Shown here piece by piece: positions 15,696-23,884 of a stretch of 36,931 nucleotides of DNA. The stretch covers positions 1 to 36,931 of the forward strand of contig CAIQNV010000150.1 of assembly GCA_903873295.1 (NCBI GenBank), given 5' to 3'. Position numbers and translations under genes: made by a program. The stretch's first letter is position 1. Each line of letters opens with the position of its first letter. The DNA comes from an uncultured Elusimicrobia bacterium (GTDB lineage: Bacteria; Elusimicrobiota; Elusimicrobia; Elusimicrobiales; UBA9959). A model generated the notes under the pieces. The model searched no databases, was not told the origin of the DNA, and saw only the letters and a program-made list of their open reading frames with translations.

Positions 15696-16106
15696 TTATT
15701 TGCCGGCGGGCTGCTGAGCGGCGGGCGCGGGGACGGCAGGCGCCGCCACGGGAACGGCGGCTTCTATTTCCTTGGCCGCCTCGTTAAGCCTGGCTGATTT
15801 GCCGGACAGGCCGCGGAGGTAATAGATCTTGGAGCGGCGGACCTTGCCCGTCTTCACGACCTCTATTTTATCGATGCGGGGGGAATGCAGGGGGAAGACC
15901 CTTTCCACTCCGACGCCGTAGGAGATCTTGCGGACGATGAAACTCGCGGAGATGCCGGTGCCGCGGCGGGAAAGGACCACGCCGTCGAAGATCTGCACGC
16001 GCTCGCTGTCGCCTTCCACGACCTTGGTATAGACTTTCACGGTGTCGCCGGACTTGAAGTCAAATTTTTCTTCCCTGATGCCCAGATACTTATTGATGTT
16101 GATCAT
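15696..16106 (-). CDS. rplS: 50S ribosomal protein L19
   Basis: 136 aa. The core ([64 protein letters not shown]) is standard L19, which sits at the 30S-50S interface. The start is ATG 16106 with AGGAGG at ideal spacing; the longer upstream reading is rejected. Compared with a typical length near 115 aa, there is an extra Ala/Pro-rich tail of about 22 residues ending AQQPAGK. It follows trmD by 34 nt in the rpsP operon. Confidence 0.96.
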   Translation of the reverse strand: MININKYLGIREEKFDFKSGDTVKVYTKVVEGDSERVQIFDGVVLSRRGTGISASFIVRKISYGVGVERVFPLHSPRIDKIEVVKTGKVRRSKIYYLRGLSGKSARLNEAAKEIEAAVPVAAPAVPAPAAQQPAGK

Positions 16107-16140
16107 ACTGCCTCCTAGGTTATTTTCAAAGCCGAACAAC

Positions 16141-16854
16141 TTATTTCAAAATTTTCTTTTTACCGCGCGCCGGCTTCCTTCCCGGTCCCCGGGCCGCCAG
16201 GTCCGGCCTGGCTTTGCTTGTAAGCTCCGCGGCCCGCAGCGCGCGCCACTCGGCTATCAGCCGGTGGTTCCCGCTCAAGAGCGTCTCGGGCACTTTTTTG
16301 CCGCGCCAGACGCCAGGCCTGGTGTAATGCGGGGCTTCCAGCAGGCCGCCGGTGAATGTTTCATTCACGGTGGCGTCCTCTTTCCTGAGCACTCCGGGGA
16401 TAAGCCGCGTCACCGCGTCTATCACCGCTACCGCCGCGGGCTCCCCGCCGGTCAGCACATAGTCGCCTATGGACAGCTCCAGATCGGCAAGAGGGGTCAC
16501 GCGCTCGTCGATGCCCTCGTAATGCCCGCAGATAAAGATCAGGTGCTTCTTTTTTGCCAGCTCCAGGGCGAGGGGCTGATCGAAGCGGCGGCCCTTCGGC
16601 GTCAGAAGTATCACGAAGGAATTTTTCTTCCTGACCTTCTTAAGAGCCCTGTAGACCGGCTCCGCCATCATCACCATGCCGGTGCCGCCGCCGTAAGGCT
16701 TATCATCCACCGTGCGGCGCCGGTCCTCGGCGAAATCCCGGGGGTTTAAAAAACCCAGCTCCAGGAAGCCCTCTTCCCGCGCGCGGCCCGCTATGCTTTC
16801 TGAAAGCGGCGAATCAATCATGCCCGGAAAAAGCGTGACCGCGTCTACTCGCAT
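16141..16854 (-). CDS. trmD: tRNA (guanine-N1)-methyltransferase
   Basis: 237 aa. It makes m1G37 in tRNAs to prevent frameshifting. The SPOUT knot motifs are clear: [54 protein letters not shown], and the [20 protein letters not shown] segment. A Lys/Arg-rich tail ([13 protein letters not shown]) extends the C-terminus. It starts 4 nt after khpA, leaving no room for rimM, which usually lies between them. Confidence 0.96.
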   Translation of the reverse strand: MRVDAVTLFPGMIDSPLSESIAGRAREEGFLELGFLNPRDFAEDRRRTVDDKPYGGGTGMVMMAEPVYRALKKVRKKNSFVILLTPKGRRFDQPLALELAKKKHLIFICGHYEGIDERVTPLADLELSIGDYVLTGGEPAAVAVIDAVTRLIPGVLRKEDATVNETFTGGLLEAPHYTRPGVWRGKKVPETLLSGNHRLIAEWRALRAAELTSKARPDLAARGPGRKPARGKKKILK

Positions 16855-16858
16855 AAGC

Positions 16859-17086
16859 TTAGTCTATATCCAGGTAGACTTTCTTGTTCCGCCGGGCGGC
16901 CACGGTCTGCAGAATAGTGCGGATGGCTTTCACCACGCGCCCTTCCTTGCCTATCACTTTGCCGCGGTCGGAAGAAGCCAGCTCCAGCTTGAACCGGACG
17001 ATGTCGCCGTCTTCGGCAACCCCGACCTTCACAGCCTGGGGGTTTTCCACCAGCGAACCGATAATGTACATTAAGGCGTCTTTCAT
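16859..17086 (-). CDS. khpA: KH-domain RNA-binding protein KhpA
   Basis: 75 aa, the usual length. It is a single KH domain with the GxxG loop as GKVIGKEGRVVKAIRTI. KhpA is a small RNA-binding protein, often paired with KhpB/Jag, and is usually encoded between rpsP and rimM-trmD. Here it directly joins rpsP (16 nt upstream) and trmD (4 nt downstream). The ATG has GGAGG about 10 nt upstream. Confidence 0.9.
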   Translation of the reverse strand: MKDALMYIIGSLVENPQAVKVGVAEDGDIVRFKLELASSDRGKVIGKEGRVVKAIRTILQTVAARRNKKVYLDID

Positions 17087-17102
17087 TTAAGGGGGCCTCC
17101 GC

Positions 17103-17372
17103 TTATTTCTTCTCAACGGCCTTTTCAGCCTTGCGGGCGCGGGTGATAAGAGAGCCGAGGGTTTCGGAGGGTTTGGCGCCCGTCTTTACCCAGCGGTCCA
17201 GCTTTTCAGTGTTAAGGGTTACTTTTTCCTTGTCCTTGTCGGCCTTGGGGTTATAGTGGCCGATAATTTCAAGCGGCTGCCCGTGCGGGCCGCTCGACCG
17301 CTCGATGGCGACTATCCGGTAATGCGGCTGCGTGCGTTTTCCTATTCTCTGAAGCCTCAAAACAACTGCCAT
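17103..17372 (-). CDS. rpsP: 30S ribosomal protein S16
   Basis: 89 aa. It begins MAVVLRLQRIGKRTQPHYRI and continues VAIERSSGPHGQPLEIIGHYNP, the standard S16 core. ATG 17372 has a strong AAGGAGG. The in-frame GTG 42 codons upstream is rejected because the extension has no family match. It heads the operon rpsP-khpA-trmD-rplS-rnhB-yraN and probably the salvage genes beyond. A minus-strand promoter (17503-17531) and a leader hairpin (17471-17488) precede it. Confidence 0.96.
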   Translation of the reverse strand: MAVVLRLQRIGKRTQPHYRIVAIERSSGPHGQPLEIIGHYNPKADKDKEKVTLNTEKLDRWVKTGAKPSETLGSLITRARKAEKAVEKK

Positions 17373-17470
17373 GGTATCCTCCTTGATTCCCGACGAAACT
17401 ATGCCTGCGATATCGCTTCGCTCCACCGGGGAGCCAGGCCTTTGGCAGGCGGCCAATAAATCAGAAGCGC

Positions 17471-17488
17471 GCCCGCTGGTGAGCGGGC
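17471..17488 (-). promoter_or_regulatory. GC-rich hairpin in the rpsP leader
   Basis: GCCCGCT-loop-AGCGGGC, a 7-bp perfect stem with a 4-nt loop. It falls about 10 nt after the predicted transcription start, in a leader of about 125 nt. It may stabilise the 5' end or serve as a regulatory site; this is not established. Confidence 0.45.
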
Positions 17489-17502
17489 CGTCGTGCACAT
17501 CT

Positions 17503-17531
17503 ATTATATTATATTTGGCGGGCTTTTGAAA
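17503..17531 (-). promoter_or_regulatory. Likely promoter of the rpsP operon
   Basis: On the minus strand, TATAAT at 17508-17503 (overlapping another TATAAT at 17513-17508), spacer 17, and a weak -35 TTTCAA at 17531-17526. It is the only strong AT-rich -10 upstream of rpsP. Confidence 0.45.
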
Positions 17532-17572
17532 CCCGGGGGTCAGAGCTGCTCACCGGAGCCTGCGGCCAGGAA

Positions 17573-17938
17573 CTATCCTATGAGCTGTTTTATATGGCCC
17601 AGCAGCCTCTGCCACTCGTAAGGTTTGTTGACGTAAAAATCAGCCCCGGCGGTGAAAGAGTTTTCCATGTCGCCCACCAGCCTCTTGCCGGTGAGCATTA
17701 TAACTTTTGTATGCCTGGTGGCCGCCCCCGTCTTTATCAGCCCGCAGAGGGTATTGCCGTCCAGCCTGGGCAGGCCGATATCCAGCAGCACCAGGTCCGG
17801 CTTTTCCTTCTTAACGGCGGAGAGGCCCTCTTCGCCGTCGCAAGCGGTAAAAACTTTGTAACCGAGGCCCTCGAGACGGATGGAAAGCACCTTGGCGATA
17901 AGGTCTTCGTCTTCGACTATGAGTATCTTTTTAGCCAT
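17573..17938 (-). CDS. Stand-alone response-regulator receiver domain
   Basis: 121 aa, CheY-like. The phospho-acceptor Asp is in LVLLDIGLP. The acidic pair is in LIVEDED, the switch Thr in VIMLTGKR, and the Lys in YVNKPYEW. It has no output domain and no partner histidine kinase in the window, so the signal and target are unknown. It lies between rpe and the rpsP promoter on the same strand, 21 nt after rpe. GAGAGG precedes the ATG. Confidence 0.92.
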   Translation of the reverse strand: MAKKILIVEDEDLIAKVLSIRLEGLGYKVFTACDGEEGLSAVKKEKPDLVLLDIGLPRLDGNTLCGLIKTGAATRHTKVIMLTGKRLVGDMENSFTAGADFYVNKPYEWQRLLGHIKQLIG

Positions 17939-17959
17939 TCTTACGCCTCTCTGCGCCCG

Positions 17960-18637
17960 TCATATCTTTTTTTTAAGCGCGCGCAGGAAAGCGGCCGGGT
18001 TCCGCGAAGAGAAAAGCGCGCTGCCTATCACCAGGGAATCGGCGCCGCTGAGCGCGGCCGCCTCAGCCGTAAGCGCGTTTATGCCGCCGTCGGCCTGCAG
18101 CCAGATGCCGCGCCCGGACTTAGCGATAAGAGCGCGGGCCGCCTTCACTTTGCCCAGCATTTCAGGCATGAAAGCCTGCCCGCCGAAGCCGGGCTCGACC
18201 GTCATTATAAGGATAAGGTCCAGCTCTTCAAGATGCGGGAGCACTCTCTTCAACGGCGTCCCGGGCCTCAGCGCCAGGCCCGCCCGGAGCCCCAGGGCTT
18301 TTATCTTTTTCACGCAGGCCCCGGCGAGCTTCGCCTCGGCGTGCACGGTTATCAGCCCGGCTCCGGCCGCGGCGAAAGCGTCTATGAACCGGCCCGGCTC
18401 CTCCACCATCAGGTGGGCGTCGACGGGCAGGGAGGAGGCGGACGCCGCGGCGGCAACTATGCCGGGCCCGAAGCTCAGGTTGGGCACAAAATGTCCGTCC
18501 ATCACGTCCACCTGCACCCAATCCGCCAGCTTTTTTATCGGGGCCAGGCTTCTTTTAAGACAGACAAAATCGGCGGCCAGCACCGAAGGCACCAGGGCGG
18601 CGCGGCCGGAGGGGAGGGGAAAAAAGGGCGGCTTCAT
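17960..18637 (-). CDS. rpe: Ribulose-phosphate 3-epimerase
   Basis: 225 aa TIM-barrel enzyme interconverting ribulose-5-phosphate and xylulose-5-phosphate in the pentose phosphate pathway. Signatures: PSVLAADF, VQVDVMDGHFVPNLSFGP, DAHLMVEEP, MTVEPGFGGQAFM, LQADGGINALTA. Its ATG overlaps the stop of the PASTA gene as ATGA. The def-fmt-PASTA-rpe order parallels the def-fmt...prkC...rpe cluster known from Firmicutes. Confidence 0.95.
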   Translation of the reverse strand: MKPPFFPLPSGRAALVPSVLAADFVCLKRSLAPIKKLADWVQVDVMDGHFVPNLSFGPGIVAAAASASSLPVDAHLMVEEPGRFIDAFAAAGAGLITVHAEAKLAGACVKKIKALGLRAGLALRPGTPLKRVLPHLEELDLILIMTVEPGFGGQAFMPEMLGKVKAARALIAKSGRGIWLQADGGINALTAEAAALSGADSLVIGSALFSSRNPAAFLRALKKKI

Positions 18638-19638
18638 TTTACGGGGCGCTCCTCGACAAGTATGCCGTTCACGAAAATACGTATCTTTTCCGCTCCGGCG
18701 TAAGGAACGGAAAGGTCGATTTTAGAGCCCGGATCGCGCAGGCCGTTGAAAATTTCCCTGTCGCCGCTCTTTCCCAGGGCGACCACGCGGATGTGGCGCT
18801 GCGCCCCGCTCTGGGAAACCTCATAATGCACGCGGAATTCGCGCTCCGCGCCGGCCTGGCCTTTGCGCGAGCTGACGGTAAGGGTGATCTTTGCGCCGAC
18901 CGGGACGATCGTGTCCGACAGCGGGTCCTGGTCTATGATCGTACCGCCGGGAAAAAGAGAATTCGAGTCGCCCGTCAGGTCAAGGGACAGGCCGTTCTGC
19001 GCCGCCCACTGCTGCGCCTCGTCGCTTTTCTTCTGCCGGAAGTCAGGCATCATCACAATGCCGGCCGGGGGAAGGCCGGCGGAAACCGCGACCTGCACCA
19101 TGGTGTTTTTGGAAACGCTCAACTCCGGCCTGGGGTCCTGGGAGAGCACAGTGCCTTTCTCCGCCTTGAGAGAATAAGATTCGCTGACCTCGCCCAGCAC
19201 CAGTTGGCGCTGGCGCAGCAGCAGCTCGGCGTTCCTGAGCGGCAGGCCTATCAGGTTGGGGGTGAACACCGACTCCCCTCCCTGGCTGAACACCACGCGC
19301 ACTATCTTGCCCTCGCGCACCGTCGAGCCGGCGCCCGGCACCTGGCGCAGCACCGTCCCGATGGGGACGGCCTCGTTGAACTCGTAGCCTTCTATCTTCA
19401 TGGCCAGGTTGGTCTCCGAAAGCGCCTGGAGGGCGTTGACGGAGGATTTCCCGGAGATGTCGGGAACTATCACCTCTTTCCTGTCGTGGATGACCGTCTC
19501 CATGGTCCAGGAGAAAAGGAAGTAGGTGAGGAAAAAAAGCGCGAAGCCCACTCCGCCCACGCGCAGCACGAAGCCCGGGCTGATGATCTTTTCGTCCGTA
19601 GAAGAAAAATGTCGCTGGTAAAATTCTTTAAATCCCAC
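18634..19638 (-). CDS. Membrane-anchored PASTA-domain protein without kinase domain
   Basis: 334 aa. A short cytoplasmic N-terminus is followed by one membrane segment (about 28-48, VGFALFFLTYFLFSW). Three PASTA domains follow: VIVPDISGKS..., VFTPNLIGLPL..., IVMMPDFRQKK..., each with the V-P-x-hydrophobic-G-like opening and a QDPxP-like turn. The final beta-rich domain (about 265-334) resembles the tail of PASTA kinases. PASTA domains bind muropeptides and beta-lactams. The Ser/Thr kinase usually attached is absent, although the gene sits in the slot (between fmt and rpe) held by prkC in many bacteria. It starts with GTG 19638, with AAGGAGA upstream. Confidence 0.88.
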   Translation of the reverse strand: MGFKEFYQRHFSSTDEKIISPGFVLRVGGVGFALFFLTYFLFSWTMETVIHDRKEVIVPDISGKSSVNALQALSETNLAMKIEGYEFNEAVPIGTVLRQVPGAGSTVREGKIVRVVFSQGGESVFTPNLIGLPLRNAELLLRQRQLVLGEVSESYSLKAEKGTVLSQDPRPELSVSKNTMVQVAVSAGLPPAGIVMMPDFRQKKSDEAQQWAAQNGLSLDLTGDSNSLFPGGTIIDQDPLSDTIVPVGAKITLTVSSRKGQAGAEREFRVHYEVSQSGAQRHIRVVALGKSGDREIFNGLRDPGSKIDLSVPYAGAEKIRIFVNGILVEERPVK

Positions 19639-19668
19639 GGCTGTCTCCTTATAGCGGCACGGCTGAAA

Positions 19669-19705
19669 GGTAGAGGTAAAGTGTAAGTCTTACTCTACCT
19701 CTACC
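19669..19705. repeat. Intergenic hairpin repeat between fmt and the PASTA gene
   Basis: Left arm GGTAGAGGTAAAGTGTAAG (19669-19687) and right arm CTTACTCTACCTCTACC (19689-19705) pair along almost their full length. It shares TTACTCTACCT with the palindrome at 15611-15680. Confidence 0.7.
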
Positions 19706-19716
19706 TATACCTACTG

Positions 19717-20664
19717 TTAACGCAGCATATCTCCGGGCTTGAGGCGCAGCCCGTTGAGGAGATCCGCCCCTGACATTTCTTTTTTCCCCTCGGGCTTAAC
19801 GGTTTTTACCAGCAGGGACCCTTCGCCACATTTTACAATAAAGCCGCCGCCGGGCTCAACGGAAAGCAAGGCGCCCGCCGGGCCGTCCTTCACGGGCCCC
19901 TCCGGCAGCGCGGCCGAGAGCACCTGCACCGCCGCCTTCCGGCCGGGCAGTTCCAGATTAAAGCGGGCCCTGGGGCCGCAGGAGAACCCGCGGACTTTGC
20001 CGAGCAATACGGCCGCCGGGAGCGAGAAATCGAGCAGGGCGAGCCCGGGCGTAAGCTTGGGGGCCGCCGAAGCCTCTCCTGTTTGCGGCTCCCGTATTAT
20101 TTCGCCCGCGGAGATCTTCGCGAGGCCCTCTTCCAGCAGGTCGGCCCCCGAAGCCGAAAGGCGCGCAAAAAGCGAAGCCGCGTCGTCAGAGCCCAGGACG
20201 GGCTCTTCGCGGCGGAGAAAAACCGGGCCGGTGTCCATCCCCTTATCGAGCCAGAACAGCGTTACGCCCGTGGTTTTCTCCCCGTTGATAAGCGTCCATT
20301 GCACCGGGGCGGCGCCGCGGTATCTGGGCAGCAGGGAAAAATGCACGTTAAGAAAACCGAAGCGGGCCAGCGCGAGGGTTTCAGCCGGAATAAGGCGGCC
20401 ATAGGCCACCACCACGCAAAGGTCGGGCTTCAGCGCCGAGATGACGGCGTGCAGCTCCTGTTTTGAGGCCGGCTTAAAAAAGCTGAAACACATTTTTTCA
20501 GCCAGGGCGCTGACGGGGGAACAGCAGAGCTTAAGGCCCCGCCCCACCGGGCGGTCCGGCTGTGAGATCACACCGGTTATTTCATGGCCGGCGGCCGCCG
20601 CGCGGCTGAGAAAGCCGCAGGCGATATCCGGCGTGCCGAGAAAGACTATCTTCAATTTGGACAT
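19717..20664 (-). CDS. fmt: Methionyl-tRNA formyltransferase
   Basis: 315 aa. It formylates initiator Met-tRNA. The catalytic region has VNVHFSLLP-type sequence (LNVHFSLLPRYRGAAPVQW) with Asn and His of the formyl-transfer site, and DKGMDTGPVF. An N-terminal Rossmann-like start (IVFLGTPDIA) and C-terminal OB-like domain are present. It lies 35 nt after def, the classic def-fmt pair acting at both ends of protein formylation. Confidence 0.96.
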   Translation of the reverse strand: MSKLKIVFLGTPDIACGFLSRAAAAGHEITGVISQPDRPVGRGLKLCCSPVSALAEKMCFSFFKPASKQELHAVISALKPDLCVVVAYGRLIPAETLALARFGFLNVHFSLLPRYRGAAPVQWTLINGEKTTGVTLFWLDKGMDTGPVFLRREEPVLGSDDAASLFARLSASGADLLEEGLAKISAGEIIREPQTGEASAAPKLTPGLALLDFSLPAAVLLGKVRGFSCGPRARFNLELPGRKAAVQVLSAALPEGPVKDGPAGALLSVEPGGGFIVKCGEGSLLVKTVKPEGKKEMSGADLLNGLRLKPGDMLR

Positions 20665-20699
20665 TTAAATTAACGCCTTTCGGGCGGACTTGCCGAAAT

Positions 20700-21245
20700 T
20701 CACTTCGGCTTCATTTTGCTTTCGTCCATCTTTTTCCACCTGGACTTGAACTTGATAAGGGCGGGCTTGAGCTTAAGGCGCGACAGCAGCGGCAGGCGGC
20801 TTAGGAACAGCACCCCGTCCAGGTGGTCCAGCTCATGCTGCAGGGCCTTTGCAAAAAGGCCCTCCGCGTTTATCTCTATGGGGAGGCCTTTCTCGTTGAT
20901 GGCGCGCACCTTGACCTTGGCGGCGCGGCGTATTTTGGCGAAAAGGCCCGGAAAGGAAAGGCAGCCTTCCTCTTCGTAAAGCGCGCCCGACTTTTCCGCT
21001 ATTTCCGGATTTATTATAACGATGCTGAGCGGCTCCTCGTCCTCGCGCTTTATCTTTATCACGGCCAGGCGCAGGTCGAGGCCGATCTGGTTCGCGGCAA
21101 GGCCGATGCCTCCCACCGCGTCCATAGTGTCGAACATGTCGGCGAGCAGCAGGGGAAGGGTTTTTTTCAGCTCGTCGAAATTAACCTTTCTGGTCTTTTT
21201 CTCGAGTATTTTCTCTCCGTATTTGCAGATCCTTTTTATAGCCAT
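20700..21245 (-). CDS. def: Peptide deformylase
   Basis: 181 aa. It removes the formyl group from nascent proteins. All three family motifs are intact: GIGLAANQIG, EEGCLSFPG (metal Cys) and QHELDHLDG (two metal His and catalytic Glu). A Lys-rich C-terminal tail (about residues 150-181) is slightly longer than usual. ATG 21245 is preceded by GAGG. It is encoded directly upstream of fmt. Confidence 0.96.
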   Translation of the reverse strand: MAIKRICKYGEKILEKKTRKVNFDELKKTLPLLLADMFDTMDAVGGIGLAANQIGLDLRLAVIKIKREDEEPLSIVIINPEIAEKSGALYEEEGCLSFPGLFAKIRRAAKVKVRAINEKGLPIEINAEGLFAKALQHELDHLDGVLFLSRLPLLSRLKLKPALIKFKSRWKKMDESKMKPK

Positions 21246-21262
21246 AATGACCTCAATGTTTA

Positions 21263-21345
21263 AGTCAGGAGCCGAGGGTCGAGAGTCGGGGGGCAGGGAA
21301 ATATTTCGAGGAAGTCAACGACTCCCGATTCCTGACTCCCGACTG
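21263..21345. repeat. GACTCCCGAC-type palindromic repeat between the permease gene and def
   Basis: The left arm (21263-21294, AGTCAGGAGCCGAGGGTCG then AGAGTCGGGG) and right arm (21316-21342, CGACTCCCGATTCCTGACTC then CCGACT) match as an inverted repeat at about 19 of 26 positions. Related strings occur at 11617-11630 and, within the PKS gene, at 34498-34520, 36371-36400, 36655-36682 and 36749-36773. Confidence 0.75.
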
Positions 21346-21348
21346 ATT

Positions 21349-23355
21349 TTACGATAGCTGGTACGTCATCTGCCGGCCTTCCCAGACCACCTTGGCCAGC
21401 ACCGGCTTGGCGGGAATGCCGGCCTTTTTGAGCATGCCCCAGGCCATGGCCAGCCGCTCCAACTGTATTTCCGCGCCGTTGGAGCCTGATACCCCCATCA
21501 CTATCTCGTCGGCGCCGGCGGCCTGCGCCACCTGGGCCATGGAATAAAAAGGATCGTTCGAGAAAACCAGCAGCGGCTTTACGGTCTTCCCGTATTTTTC
21601 CGCCAGCAGTACCACGCCGGAAAACAAGTCCTTGTCCTCCGGCAGGATCTCGCCGGTCTCGCCCTCCAGCTCCATGCCCTTGGAGATCTTCGCGGCCATG
21701 ACGATGATATCAGTGGTTTCGTCGTCGGCGGTCTCGAGGACGCTCTTGAGGTGGAGCAGGTTGTTGGGGTTGCGCACAGGCACAAGTATTTTCTTCGGCT
21801 TACTCAGTTCCGGGAGGATAGTGGCGATATCCGACTCCCTGCGCAGGTTCAGCTTTTCCTGCATGTCGTCATCCTCGGCGTAGAATTGGGTCTTTTTCCT
21901 GTTCATTATCTCCGAGATCTGGAAGATGGCGAAGAACACTATGGTGAACGCTATGCCGGAAACGGTGGCCACCCGCTTGGTCATGAGGTTCACCAGGCTG
22001 GCGGAGATCAGGATAATGAAAGCCGCGCACAAGCCTGCGGGGAAATAAACCTTGCCCATCTTTATGTTCAAGGGGAACATGGATTCCCGGTCGATATCGG
22101 TTCTGAACCTGAGTATGATAAGCGATAAAGTCATGAAGACCAGGCTCCACAGCACGCCGAAGGCGTAGGCCTCGCCCAGCAGGTAAATATCGCCGCCGGA
22201 AAAGATTATCACTATTATCTGAATTATCGCCACCATGTTGATCATGCGGTAGGTGGTGCCATACTTCTTATGCAGGTGGCGGGACCAGTCGTGCAGGATG
22301 CCGTCCTCGGCCACGCGGTTAAGCACGCCGTTGCAGCCGACCATGGAGGTGTTCACCGCGCCGACCAGCATCAGGCTGCCGGAAGCCACCACGAAAACCT
22401 GCAGGATGAGCCGCGCCCAGTAGGGCCCGTTGAGCTCGAGGGCCAGGCCGCTCAGGAGGTTGTCCAGGTATTTGCCGCCTATCAGGTCAGGCGGTATTAT
22501 GGAAGAAGCGAGGAAGGTGAGGCCGCCGGTAAAGATAAGGCTGAAAAGAAAAATAGCGAAAGCGGCCTTCTTTAGATTTTTTATCTTGGGGTCTTCAATC
22601 TCCCTGTACACCTGAGCCAGGGTCTCAAGTCCGGAAAGCGCAAGAATGGAGTGGCCGAAAGCCATGAAGATGCCGACGAGACCGATGGTCTGAAGATACG
22701 GGAAATTCGCCATCCAGCCGAGCGACTCGGGAGTGAACTTCAGCGTAAAAGGGGGGAGAGTGAAACCGCGCTGGTAGACCGTAGTCAGCGACCAGATTAT
22801 GAGCACGGCCCCGACCAGCGTGACGAAACCCATGATCTTGAAATTCTTATCGGTGGATTCCTCAACGCCTTTTATGTTTTCACGCCAGAAGAAGGCGGTT
22901 ACTATAACCGCGAAGCCCATCGCGAAAAGCTTATGCGGGACATGCCAGTTGACGTGCAGCAGCGGCAAAATGTTATACAGCAGGCTGGAAACATACAAGC
23001 CGGCGGAGACGGAACTGACCGGGCCGGTGATCATATAATCGAACATCAGCGCGGAAACGGCCACCTTGGACATGGAATGCCCCATGGCCTCATTAACCAC
23101 CTTGTAGACCCCGCCGCGCACGAACATGGCGCAGGATTCCACGTAGACCATCAGCATTATGCCGGAGAACAGCATCACGGCCAGCACGTACCAGGGGAAG
23201 GCCGGGCCGAAGGCGTTCATGGCTATGCCGCCGGCGTAAAAGGCGCTGGAGCCCATGTCGCACAGGACCACGGAGGCTGCTTTCCAGAAAGAGATAAAAG
23301 TAAGCATGGCGGTGCTGAGAACCAGAACCTGCTTAAATTTGGGATTGGGGACCAT
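21349..23355 (-). CDS. APC-superfamily permease with C-terminal USP-like domain
   Basis: 668 aa. Residues about 1-490 hold about 12 membrane segments of the APC (amino acid-polyamine-cation) superfamily. Recognisable parts are the N-terminal helix (TAMLTFISFWKAASVVL), GLETLAQVYREIEDPK and GVLNRVAEDGILHDW. The last about 150 residues form a soluble USP-like domain (KKILVPVRNPNNLLHLKSVL; GADEIVMGVSG). USP tails on transporters can bind nucleotides and regulate uptake. The substrate cannot be told from sequence. No ribosome-binding site precedes ATG 23355; a TATAAT ends 7 nt before it. Confidence 0.87.
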   Translation of the reverse strand: MVPNPKFKQVLVLSTAMLTFISFWKAASVVLCDMGSSAFYAGGIAMNAFGPAFPWYVLAVMLFSGIMLMVYVESCAMFVRGGVYKVVNEAMGHSMSKVAVSALMFDYMITGPVSSVSAGLYVSSLLYNILPLLHVNWHVPHKLFAMGFAVIVTAFFWRENIKGVEESTDKNFKIMGFVTLVGAVLIIWSLTTVYQRGFTLPPFTLKFTPESLGWMANFPYLQTIGLVGIFMAFGHSILALSGLETLAQVYREIEDPKIKNLKKAAFAIFLFSLIFTGGLTFLASSIIPPDLIGGKYLDNLLSGLALELNGPYWARLILQVFVVASGSLMLVGAVNTSMVGCNGVLNRVAEDGILHDWSRHLHKKYGTTYRMINMVAIIQIIVIIFSGGDIYLLGEAYAFGVLWSLVFMTLSLIILRFRTDIDRESMFPLNIKMGKVYFPAGLCAAFIILISASLVNLMTKRVATVSGIAFTIVFFAIFQISEIMNRKKTQFYAEDDDMQEKLNLRRESDIATILPELSKPKKILVPVRNPNNLLHLKSVLETADDETTDIIVMAAKISKGMELEGETGEILPEDKDLFSGVVLLAEKYGKTVKPLLVFSNDPFYSMAQVAQAAGADEIVMGVSGSNGAEIQLERLAMAWGMLKKAGIPAKPVLAKVVWEGRQMTYQLS

Positions 23356-23362
23356 TACAATA

Positions 23363-23368
23363 ATTATA
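23363..23368 (-). promoter_or_regulatory. TATAAT 7 nt upstream of the permease ATG (leaderless candidate)
   Basis: Perfect minus-strand -10 hexamer ending 7 nt before the start codon, with no Shine-Dalgarno between. Transcription would start at the ATG. Confidence 0.4.
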
Positions 23369-23413
23369 TATATTTATGAAAGGCGGCGGAAAGCGGCGGG
23401 AATTCAAAAAGGG

Positions 23414-23884
23414 CTATTTGCCCCTGATCAGGGCGGCGGCGGCGGACGGATCTTTAAGAGCGGCCAGTTTCTCGATGAGTTCCGGCTGGAAGGTCTGGGA
23501 AAGGAGGGAAAGCATATTAAGATGGTGCTGGAAAAAGGCAGGCCTGTGAGGAGAAAGCAGCAGGAGCGCCGCCTTCACGGTAAGCCCTGTAACCGGGTCG
23601 ACAAAGCCTTCGGGCAGTATGCCCAGCACGGCGTGAAAGGCTTCCAGCTCAGGGAACTTGGCATGGGGGATGTAAAAACCGCTTTCCAGCACCGGGTTCA
23701 ACTTCTCAACCTCGGCCACCCTGTCAAAAAGCGCCTTGCGGCTTATTATCCCGCTGACCAGCGGCAGGATCTTCTCCGTGAGCTGGCGCACGGCTTCTTC
23801 CTTGGAGGGCTTTCCCTCCAGAAAAATCACGTTTTCGGGGTTTATTAGGGCTTCGAGGCTTACGCCGTCCGGCTGTCTGATCAT
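23414..23884 (-). CDS. PTS EIIA type-2 / PtsN-like domain protein
   Basis: 156 aa from ATG 23884 (160 aa if GTG 23896 is used; neither has a clear ribosome-binding site). The fold and phospho-acceptor motif ESGFYIPHAKFPEL place it in the PTS_EIIA_2 family, with His in YIPHAK as the phosphorylation site. Other PTS parts (HPr, EI, EIIBC) are absent, so a regulatory PtsN-like role is more likely than sugar uptake. It lies 58 nt upstream of the APC permease on the same strand and may regulate it. Confidence 0.8.
   Translation of the reverse strand: MIRQPDGVSLEALINPENVIFLEGKPSKEEAVRQLTEKILPLVSGIISRKALFDRVAEVEKLNPVLESGFYIPHAKFPELEAFHAVLGILPEGFVDPVTGLTVKAALLLLSPHRPAFFQHHLNMLSLLSQTFQPELIEKLAALKDPSAAAALIRGK

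Noticed and set aside
17373..17498. 42-codon N-terminal extension of S16 from a GTG 4 nt after TATAAT
   Set aside because: No S16 family match in the extension, and a strong AAGGAGG supports ATG 17372.
17594..18703. 369-aa plus-strand open frame over rpe and the receiver gene
   Set aside because: Antisense shadow; no domain, and the minus-strand genes are unambiguous.
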